From assembly GCF_004210375.1 (NCBI RefSeq), contig NC_134825.1, positions 65,711,558-65,775,557 on the forward strand: a stretch of DNA of 64,000 nucleotides, read 5' to 3'. Position 1 is the stretch's first letter. Every line of letters starts with the position of its first letter. The notes below the pieces were generated by a model. The model saw nothing but the letters and a program-made list of their open reading frames with translations. It had not been told where the DNA came from and did no database searches. A program made the translations under genes and the position numbers. This DNA comes from Tachypleus tridentatus (taxonomy: Eukaryota; Arthropoda; Merostomata; Xiphosura; Limulidae). Below are positions 41,301 to 53,300 of the stretch, in pieces.

Positions 41301-44300
41301 AATATTTTCAAACATTTTCAAAAATAAATATTGGATTATGAGCCTAATCTTTAAATTGCTTCAGTGTTTAGAATCTGTAAAAATTGTGTTCTTAAGTGTG
41401 TAAAATTGTTAATTCCTGTATTTTTTTTAGTTATTATAAAACCTATGAGGAAACAGTCACAGTTGTTTCTTATATTGTATTATAAGTTTAAAATAAAAAA
41501 ATATTAAAGACAGTGAATAACTTTAAAAAAAAAAGTTATGTCAATAATATGAATGGATCTTATTATGTATACCATATGCATAGAGTAAGCAAATAGTAGT
41601 ATGAATATAAATTTGATAAATGTCTTAGTCCCATGCTATTATACAAAAAAAAAAACACCAAAAAAAGCTTTAAGAATTGTATTATTCTGCTTCCTGTAAC
41701 AATGCTGAAAATGTTTCGTAACCTCTGTAACACATGTATATTATGTTTGTGTGGTTCTGGATCCCTTTTTTTTGTGCATGAATTTATATTTTACAGTAAA
41801 ATCAGTGGCTGATTTTGGGATTTCCATATTTCCTTTCTGTGCTTCATTTGACACTTCATTCAAAAAAGCCAGTAGAATATTTGCTATTAAGGTGTTAAGC
41901 TCAAGGCTTTAGTGTTTGCTTGCTTTTCATTAAAACCAAGATTCTGAATTGTCAAATAATTTGTTTTTATTTTTAACCTTTTGTATTAGTTTTATGGCAT
42001 TTTCTGAAATTCTGTTAAATCATGTGGAACCATTTGAATTTGTTCAGCCTCATACTGTCACTTCCTGGTTGCATTTTCATTTCAGATTGAGGTTAAAGGT
42101 TATGTTGCTGCATTCCAGATTAGGATTCCTCATTGATAATGTATGACAAATTGGCTAGAGTATCTTCAGTTGTGTTAATAATTCATTTTTTATTTTATCT
42201 TCAGCCTTATTTAGTGCAAGTTTTCCATAAAGAACATGAACCAGTATTTTAGGGCAAGTTGAATTTAGAGAAGGAAGTTTGTTGAATATTTATGCCTTGT
42301 ATTATGCTTGCTGACACTTCCTAATGGAGTTGACAATTTTAGGCAATTTAATGAATGCTGTAATGGTCTTGTGTATCAATAAGCAAAATTTCCACAGTTC
42401 CAATGGTTATCTTTTTTGTATCCCTACATGAACGTGATACGAATGGAACTGTTGAGAACTTGTTTCTTATTAGAAGTGAATAACCTGATGACAGACTGAC
42501 TGTTTTGTCTTGGCTGAAAGATTCCTACTAAGTGATTATCACAGATGGTTATTTTGTTGAAGTTAATTCAAGGTTAAGATACTGGTGTTTTGACTTCCCT
42601 ATTACTTTACAATACCCTAATGATGCTAATTTCTATTTCAAGAACATTGGTAAAACCAAGCTGGAAATATGCTTTATCACAGCCTTCTAAATCAGTCTTT
42701 CATCATAATTTTTCAGGTTACAGGTTGATGGATAATTTTGTACTTACAAGACAAGAGTCTTCAGTTTTGTATGCATACATATTTCATTTTGATGTTAATA
42801 TTCCTTCCAGCTATAAGAGAATTATTAACATTATTTTTATGCATAGAATTTTACACTTAAAAGATACTTTTTTGTGCTGTTAAGGAACATAAAACATGGC
42901 AACATAAATAGTAAATTTAGCACTAATGCAGTATTTATTTCTTTGTTTTTTGTTGAAACTCTAGAATGTATTCAAAGTTATACAAGGTTTTCTGCATTTC
43001 ACAGTTTTTGAAATTAATAATTTATGTATTTTAATACTGACGTTTTCCCAGAAAGTCTTTGTAGTTATTTATTCTTTACCTAAGTTAAAATTTTAGTGAT
43101 CATTTTTTGGAAACTGTTGTTTTTACTTCTACAAGATTGCTCTTTCTTTCTAGTGAAGTGCTCTGAAAGTTAATTTGTTTCCTTCATTTTTATTCACAAC
43201 CCAACATTTAAATGCTTTAAAAATTGAAATTGGATGTAAGTTTTGTACATGCAATTCATAAGTATGTAATTTCTATAATTTTTACAACTCCCTCACTACA
43301 TGTGTGTTCTGTTTGTCCAGCAGATAATTTTCCTTGCATGCTTTAATGATTGGTTATTATACTTGTAGGTGAACAATTCAACTACTAATTTTATACTTCA
43401 GAAGTGCTCTATTACTTTTCTTTTTTTATTGCTACTTTGAGATTATTCATGAAAACTATCTTGAAGATAAGGATGTTCACTCCTCTCGTATAAGCTTCAT
43501 TTTTTTTGCTGTATTTGTTCTTCTTTCTACAGTTAGATCATAATATCCATTACTCAAAAGGGTAAAGGACAGGAGTATTGTCTTATCTTTGAGATGTATG
43601 CTACATAAACATAATGAACTTTTCTTCCTGAGTTAACTGGCTCAGTTTTATATACGAGTTCATTTATGCATTTGCACGTTTTAAGTATTTGCACTCTAAC
43701 TTTTGATACAGCATGTGTATCTTTAGAAAATTTGGAAGACTTTTAGTATAGGTTACAAGTATTCTGTATACAAAAAATTAGATTTCTTAGTGAAATATTT
43801 TTACTAAAGATTTGTTTGTGAAAATAGTCTGTTTTGTTACTTGTCTGAGTGCAAAGTGATTTCTTGTTATGATTAAAAAAACTATTATTTATTCCAAAAT
43901 TCTCAAATGTTATTTTCATAATCTCTAAAACCTCCTAAATACATTTCAAATGCTTGTTTTAAGCAAGACTTTATATTTTGTTATTTTCTATACTCTAGCT
44001 ATTTGGGGTCTGTTACTTGACCAACCCTGTAACCATTAAAAAAAAAAGATTAGGAAAAAATATAAATTATCAGTTTTTCATGCTAGAATGACCACATATT
44101 ATAACTACAATATTATTATATTGACTTTTTCAGTCATGCCTAGCTAACAGTATATAACTTGAATTGACAAGGTGCATTTTCACTCATCTTATGTATCCAG
44201 TACTGACCTTTAGTCTTCCCAGTTTTGGCTGCATTTTAGTGGACTAATATTTTATATTATATAGTTGCATTTCAATTACTGTACATTATATATATGTATA

Positions 44301-47300
44301 CATATTTATGTTATTACTATTAAGAAATAAATTATCTTATTGTTTTTTTTTAAATATAGAACAATAAATTATGAAGTAAAGCAAACAATTATCTCTTCTC
44401 ATTACGACCTTTCTACTTGGTTGCTGCTGGACATAGGTTGCTGCTAAGCCTTTTAAAATTTTGCATATGCAGGATATGAAACAAATTTTTTTTAGATTAG
44501 ATTTGAATGACCAAAATATCATAAGTAACTAAGATATATTTAGATTTTAAAAACTATGAAACTTTGAGCAGATTAAAGACACAACCTACCTCTATGAAAT
44601 CTTAGGTCAAAAGAACATTGTAGCCTTTTCAAAGATTAAAATGGCAGGGAAAAACCACTCTGGGTATATTCTGTGCTGTTGATTGGTTATTCACATGTCA
44701 TATAATGTAGTAAGTGTATATATGGGACCATTTCCAAAAATGGAAAGAGGTGAATGGGGCCACTGTGTTTGATTCAATACATAAGCCATATCTCAGCAAA
44801 ATAAAAAAGATATGAAGTTCTTATTTTACATTCTAGTTGATAACGTTAATAATTTGAGTTCCTAATTTGTAGGAAACTGTAAACTTAATATTTTGATATT
44901 ACAAACACCTGATTTTAAACAGTGTTGCACTAAAAACTATATTTGGATATGTTCTTTTAATATTTGCTTTAGAATTAAGAAATTGAGTCATATATAATAT
45001 TAAAGTTTGAATTATACTACACAATTTGATTCCAAAGTTATTGATATAAATTTGTAAAATAGTAGTTCAATAAAATTTTGAATGCAAGTCAACAAAACGA
45101 TGACATGGCCTTTGATCTAAAATCTGTCCCAAAAGAGTGAATTAAATTTATTTCCCAGTGGTTTCAGAAGGTAATGTTCACAGACTATGCTTGTCATGTG
45201 AACTTGGACATTTTCCTTGTTCCCAGCCTTTTCCTCTGGTCTCCTGTAAATTGAATATTGTTATGCACTGTGGTTGTGACCCTTACCATCTTCTCTCTGG
45301 TAGTATAGTAAGGTTTAATTTACACCTCTGATTGTGTTTTTGGGTCATAGAAATTTCCACTTCTAATTTTCTTGTCTCTTATGCTTTATGATAAACTGGA
45401 GAAATTAATGTATCATATTTCATAAGATCACCTCTTCCAAGGAATGGTCAATTTGTCTTTTTGAGGTTTGTATTCATCAGTTAGTGCTATAGTATCTGCT
45501 TACTTCTTCATGTTCTGAGTTTGTAGAACTAGTCCTGTAAGAGTTCTGGATCATATTTAGATAGTACCTTACCATTCATCCCCATTCCTAAGTTTATCAT
45601 ACTGCTGGCTTATTTAACTAATTTTTGAACAGTATTATACATCAAGTTAAGACAAGAGGACCATGGTTTGATGGTGAAAAAATTTAGTTTAGATGATGTC
45701 TTGCATTATAGAGGAATTATATATGTTGAGTGCATATACACAAAGAAAGTTTACCAAAACTACCCAAAAATACACATTATAATGATTATGGGAAAGAGCC
45801 AGTTGATGTTTAAATGTAATATAGAAGTTAGTAGCTACTATTTTACACACTTTACTGAAAACAATTATCAACTTATATCAATTGAAATACAGTATTGTAA
45901 GAGTAAATTAATTAAAATTTTTTGTATTATTAAAACAATACTTCTTGTTCATAGTAAAAAAAAATTATCATGATATTATTAAGATATGAAAGTGATAAAA
46001 CTCATAGTTGCAGAGTAAATGTTACTTTTATTTCTCGTGATGAAAAATGAACAGAAATGTACTTTTATTTCAAAAAAAGAAAATTACATTTTCGATACAA
46101 TACTTCCTCTTTCTATCAAGATTAGCTGTTCTCATCCAGTACTGCCCTCAGTATGCAAATTTTTCTTTACACATACCAGACTTCTACTCCCCCTTATTGG
46201 AATCAAATGATTCCAACATGCCACTCATGTAAATAATTGTACATCACTTTTCCACTTATAGGTGTGAGACATACATGATGCATGTGACTGCCTGTATATG
46301 CTTCTACTGAACCACCATTTCTCATTTGGCAGTGCTTGTGCTCAGACATGTTATTTTTCTGTTTGTTTAAGTTTTTTGTTCATCTTCAGTAGACTCACTT
46401 CTAGTTTCTATTAAGATTGTTTCTTAATTTCACATTAATTAAAGTTCATTAAAGTTACACTGTGACTTATACTTTCAATTATTAGTTGACTATGCCTCAT
46501 TATGAATTCTAAAGTGCATATTACAACTTTGAGAATCATATTTGTGACAACTGCTATGTCTCGGGTGTTGGTGACCCAGCTGGGATTTATGTGTTTATTT
46601 TTCCTCAGATTGAATATTACATGGGTCAGTCTCTATCTCAGGACCTTGCCCTGTTTCCTCCCAAAACAAGATGAGTCTGTTTAGGCAGACCAGAACTTTG
46701 ATCATCTTTTTTGCCTTTTTATTTTTCTATACTTTCTCATGCCCAGCCTAAGGAGTCAGTTAGGCCTAATATGTTCTTTTGAATTTTGTTTCTCAGGTAT
46801 ATGATGTTCTATTCTTTTCTCCTATTTCCTGTGAACTGCTTCTTTCCTTACTTCATGACCAATCTTCCTATCCCTATTTGGTTTTCCCCTCTCCCCAAAT
46901 ATTTGGGTGCATGTTGACCAATTTCCTTCCCAGTTAAGTGACAGGATTAGCATATGTCCCCATATGTTGGCTTCATATCAGTTTGCTCTCGTATATCATC
47001 ATGCAGGCTGCCCTTTAGTGGACCAGTAATTGTTGGTTTCCAATTTGAGTTTTGCTTCCTTCATCTTACCCTTACAATCTTTTTGTGGCATGTCTCTACT
47101 ATCCCTCTCCTCTCTGAGGCTCTCCACCAAATTCATGAGGGGTTTTCTGATGACATCCTCTCCCTTCTCTCCTCCACATTAGCTCATTTGTTGTCTTTGG
47201 CTCTGCTTTTAAATTTATGATTTCTCTGTTGTTGTAACTTTGTAGTTCATGAAGCAATCTTAACTTGTATCCATTCACAATCACTTTATCTTCTGGATTT

Positions 47301-50300
47301 GAAAATAACCTCATTTTTGTGGTTATATATCTTTGACACAGTCCATGAGTCTTTGGAAGCATAAGTTGAATTAGTACAACAACAGTATGCTATCCAATTG
47401 TTTATCTCAGTCAGAGCCCAATATAGCACCCGTTATCCTTTCCTGTTTCTCCATTTCTCAACCCTTACCTGTCCCTTCTTCTCATTTCACCTCACCTTGT
47501 TGTTTTCTTTGATGAAACCACACACCATGTCACTAACAATATTTGTAACTACCCAGTTGTTTCTGGACTGTACCACTCATGGACTACTTGGATAAAACAA
47601 AAGGGGATAGTTGCCCATCTGTGCAGTGCCTTGTATTGAATAAATTGTTATGGTGTATTTTTCAAAATAGGATTTCTTGGTCATGTACTGCACTGTCTCA
47701 GGTGATGACATTCATCAGGACTCTCTATGTTCTCACTTTCATTTCTTTTAGTGGAGTATGGGACTCTTTATCACTTTCCAGTTCCATTCACTGCAATGGT
47801 CAACCATGGAGGCACCTTCCTGAATGGGTTTCACACAAAGATGGCTATAACCATTTACTGCAGAGCATGGTGGTGGTGGTATTCTGCATGTGTACATGAT
47901 GTGCTATCCTCCAGTGTGCATTAGGTACTCATAAACGAGTGAGACATCAAATTGCAGTTCACCCTTTCAGTTGGGATCCTTCACCCTGACCCTACATGGA
48001 TCTTGATACCCTGTAGCTGGGTTTTGGATTCATATTATAACCAATCAACATAAGTTCTCACATATCTTTATAGCTGTCTTTACTCCTTCCTCAATCATAT
48101 TCCTTCTTGTTGTGGTCACACCAAAAGTATGGGGAACTGTTATGGTTCTGTCTTTTTTGCTATCCCTTGTTGTATTTTATTTGAAGGGTTTGAATGTTTT
48201 TTTTGGATGGTTCTGGTTAGTTTTAGTGTTGGAGGAGTCGATTTATATTATATAGACATCCTTTTCATTACCTGAGTTGGGTCCCTAGATCTATATATTG
48301 AAGCTAATACTGGACTTACTTTGGAATTGAAGTGATTACAGATTCCACCCTGTCTCTTGATCTTGAGGTAAAGATGGTGTGATCCTCATCCTATCCCCAT
48401 AAGGATGTCAGTTCTCAGCAGCATGAGTTTTGGATGTAGTTGACTTACCAAATACAGTCTGTCACACCCTAGTCACTCTACACTTAGGAGCATGTACATT
48501 ATTTTACCCACATTTATACTTTATGGAATTAAGTTATATATGTATTTACATGGTTAATATCACTATTCTATGACAGTTCTCTCCCACTTGGATGTGCTCC
48601 ACTCTTTTCTGCCCATATTTCGTAAATGGGAAAAAAGAGTATACCTTGTGTTCAGAAGTGAGGTGTTTCCTTTCATCAGATTTTAGATCCTACTCTGTCA
48701 TTTCCAGGGGTATCCTTTGGATGCTTTAAGGGTGTACTTCTCTCATTCCTTTCCACTGGTCCAGCCACCTAAGCAGCGTGGGATTATAGCTAATCTTTTG
48801 AGCTTAGGGAAGGGCTGTACCAAAAGTAATATTTCCTTAATAAAAATGTATTTCTGATATGTACTTCCCTCATCTCACACTTCCCACTTTCTTCCAGTGC
48901 TTATGTCTTTTGCCAAACCTTGAAGTGATTGTTCAGTAGAAGCATACAGAAGGAGTCACATGCATTAAGTTTGTTATGCTCCTATTGGTGGAGAAGTGAT
49001 GCATGATGATTTACATGAGAAACATGTTGAAATCATTTGATTCCAATAGGGAAGAGCAGAAGGCCTGTGGCATACATAAATAAACATTTGTACATAGAGG
49101 GCGGTACTGAACGACAATAGTTAATCTTATGAGAGAAGAAAGGCAGCTATTGGAATATATTTTTAGTATAGGAAAAATACAATGTTAGTAAAAGTACCAG
49201 TTCATTCATACAAAACAAATAAACATTATTTTAGAATAGGTTGCACTTATATATCAATAATTTTCTCTTAATCCTGTTGTATGTTTTCAAGTTTTAATAT
49301 ACTGTTTACTTCTAAATGTTTTATTTAATTCCAATACATTTTCATAACAGCATTTTTGAAAAATCAAATGTATTCTTTACACTCATACCCACAAAAATAT
49401 GCAGCATATAAGTAGTTTTTATATAAAATGCACAAGTCATAATGCCATTTTATATGTGGATATAAATTGTTAATTAATTGATCAGAAATTGAATTTTAAA
49501 AATATGTTTTCTTTCTTTTTCATAGATGTTTCTAACCACTACAGAATTTGTGGAAGGTTTTGGTCGGCATATATTTCTCTTGCTTACCAACAAATGCCTT
49601 TATGTATTGCAACCTGGCATTGGTGTATACAAATTTCACAAGCTCCTGTCTTTCACCTATTCTGAAATTGACTGTGTGTTGGTATGGATTCATTATTCTT
49701 GATATCAACATTACTGAATAAATGAATAATGTTATGAGATTTCAGGATTTAATTTCTTCATTATCTTTAATAAAACTAATTGTTCTGGTTCAGTAAGACT
49801 ATGTTTATGAATTTCAGTCCAGTTAAAGAGTGAAACTAATGTTCAGTAATGCCCTTCATCTCTTTACTTGTTACATCTTAGATCTGAAATAGAGGTACAC
49901 CCATCACAGGCTGAGAAAAAATATTTTTGAATCGTGATGTCCTTGGGACAAGTGAAATTCAAAAGTTTTTGTCCTCTATATAATTTTGCTTATCTCACTG
50001 AAGTCAAGATTAAAAAATTATTTTTACAAATTGATTTAGTGTAGAATTTGTATAAGTTTAATAGATTATATATTAATTGTGCTGTTTTTTGTAAGTGAAA
50101 AAAAAAAGAATTATTACTGATTAAAGAGTTGGATTTTATTTTTCAGAACAAACTATCTTTTGGTATATTTTTTTTGCCTGCTGAAGACATTATGTAACCT
50201 GATTCCAAAGTATGTAATTCTGGCACGATCATTAATTACATTGAATGTCATAGCTTGCAAAAGAACTATTGTCCAACTGTGATGCTGAATATCATTTGCT

Positions 50301-53300
50301 AACTTCTTAGTGTATGGAAGTATTTTTGTAGCTTTAAAAGAATATAATATCAACAACAAAAGAAATGCCATGAAAAACAAAAATTCCCAGATCTCTAATT
50401 TCCTTGGAAGTATTGTTTAAAAGCATTGAAGTTAACTTTCAAATATGACTTTGTCTTATCACTTCTTGATAGCTAGTACATATCAAAACTTCCAATGTGA
50501 AAGATTGGCAAGTGTTTACATTGTTCAATAACTTAGCTCATCCTCTTTACAACCAATTTTTACATTCACTCATTCTCAGCCAGTTTTTGTCCATCCTAGA
50601 TAAGTTGCCAAGCAATTTTCTGCACAATGTATTATCATGCTTGGTCGGTTTTGAAACCTGTAACTGAGGTACAGAGAGCATATCTTTCACAGTTACCTGA
50701 TGTTACAGCCTGTAACTGAAATGTGGATAGTATACCAGTCCTTTTTACTTTGCTAGTGTTACAGCCTAAAACTGGAATATGGAGAGTATATCTGTATTCT
50801 TATATGCTAATATTATAAGAATAGATAACATAAGAAAAAATTACATCTTTTCACAGATAGCTATTCTTGTTTAGTGCTGCCCTCTATATGCAAAACATTG
50901 TTTTTACATTCCACAAGTCTTGTACTGTTATGTTCTCCACACTCGTCGTAGTTAAACTGCATCTTGCACATAAATTATTATGTGACAACCCTCCATCTAT
51001 AGGACTACAACAAACTCATATGATCCATATAACTTCATCTATTAGATTCTACCAAACTATCACTTGTTCTTTGGCAGTGCTGTCATCTAGACTTTTTCCT
51101 TTTCAAGCAAAGTGGAAATATTTTTTTCTTTTTTTTCCCCCCCATTTCACTTTAATGGTTTTAAGTGACAGCTTTATTGTTCTTATATTTTGTGTGATTT
51201 TCACAAAGTTTATATTTCCATTTTGAAAGTGATACCATTTACTTCCAGCACACCCCTTGGTGCGGATTCTTGTACATGGTGATGGAACCTCCCAGGGAAG
51301 GTTCTGTTCTTTCAGTTTACCTCGTCTGGGATCTAAACATCCACTCTTGTGTTTGCCATGCATGGTGACCCATGAAGGGGAGGAGAGGATTCTGGTGGTT
51401 GAGGGGTCTAACCCTAAAACACCACTTTGGTCTTGAATTTCTGTAGATGTACGGCCTTGGGATGGTTCCCCTTGGGTCAGTTGACTGGTCCACTTGGACT
51501 CGGGTCAACCAAGTACCAGTGTTGGATGTTCTCGACAGGAGTTGTGAAAATTTTATCTAATGTTGGTGTTTGGGTATAGTACTCATGAAACCCTGGCATT
51601 GCTGCAGTGTCCTTGTTTGGCATTGTCATGTGTCCCCTCATAGGGCTCCATGGTGGGTGGGGTCATTGGGCACAGTAATATTATTTTTGTTATTGTGGAT
51701 CCTCCAAATAAAAACTTAAATTAAATAGTGAAAAATAGTCCACAGATAAATGATCACATCTTGAAGATTCTAAGCAGCAATCTTCAACATCTGTAACACT
51801 TGTTGTACTTCATTCATAAGGAACTTGAGGGACTTGCTGGCTCTCCAAAGTCAGTAAAGAAGCTTCGATCTGGTGAAATATTGGTGGAAACATCCACATC
51901 TCAACACAGTGAACTCCTGTTGCATTCAGAGGCAATTGGGGATATACCTATTGAGGTTACACCTCATGCTACTTTAAATTCATCACAAGGAGTTGTTGAG
52001 AGGGATTTGAAAAACATCCCTTAGTCAGAGATTCTCATTGGTTTTTTCACCCAAGGAGTTTCTGCAGTGAGGTGCATCTCCACTCACAAAGATGGAATTA
52101 CGATGCCAACCAATGACCTCACTCTGACTTTTACCTCAAGGCAGGTTATCTTAATTGCAGGGTATGGCCATACATTCCAAACCCTCTCAGATGTTTTTCC
52201 AGTGTCAGAGGCTCAGTCACTCAAAGATGTCACGTTGTGGTTCCTTGACATGTGCTTGTTGTGGTGGCAAAGACCACGATGCCTGTGAGTGTGAAATGAA
52301 TCCTCGTTGCATCAATTGCAATGGCTCTCACCTGTCCTACTTTTGTTCTTGCCCTAAATGGTTGGAAGAAAAAGAGGTGGAGCATTTGAAAATGATTCAT
52401 AACATTACTTACCCTAAGGCTCGAAAGTTGCTGTCCACCACTTCATCTCATACGTATGCTGCTGCACTTCGTTCCACTACTACAGTAGGGAGTACAGATG
52501 AATCTTTCTGTGCTTCCAAAAGAATCATTCTCAAATCAAATGAAAAGTCTTTTGACCTCCATGATTAAAGAAGTTGATGAATCAACGTCAACACCCATCT
52601 CTGTCCCTAACATACGTTCCAGCTAACCCCAAGATCCACTTCCTTTGGTTCCAGGTACGGGCATTTCCTCAGGTGCATCTTCTTCTTCCACCCCAAGATG
52701 CAAAATGATCATTTGTTCACGTCCTCAGTCACTGGAATCCTCTTTCAATGCTTTGAAACTTCGTTCTTTACCAAAGCTTTCTACCTGGGGTTGTGTTTTC
52801 CTAAATATATCTGCTCTGGCACTATCACCGCTGTGCCTGTTCTGTACGTGGACTATGGTCTTGTATTCAAGGCTCAGCTCCATGCCATTTGGCAGTTGAC
52901 TTGGAATGAGTAAAGTGAAAACAAGCTTTTCAAAATAAAACCCTGTATTGGACTTTGTCTGTCTTGCTTCCATAAGGATCAGAAAGAGGAAGTTGTTCTA
53001 ACTAGACTATGCATTGGTCAGAGTTTTTCAACTCATTGTTTTTTTTTATCTGTTACTGATGCATGAATGTGTTGTCTGTGTAACACTCAGGTCACAATAA
53101 GCCACATTTTACTTTCTTGCCAGCTTTGAGAGTCATAACTATTTTAAACATGTTTTCTCCCAAGGTTTATCTGTAACGTTAGTGTTATTGGCAGTGGTAA
53201 CACTGTCCACCTTAGAGATGTTTTTAGTTTCTTAAAGGCCATTAATCTTCTTAGTGTTTTTTAATTTATACATTAGACCTTTTTAAATGTGATTTCCTTT

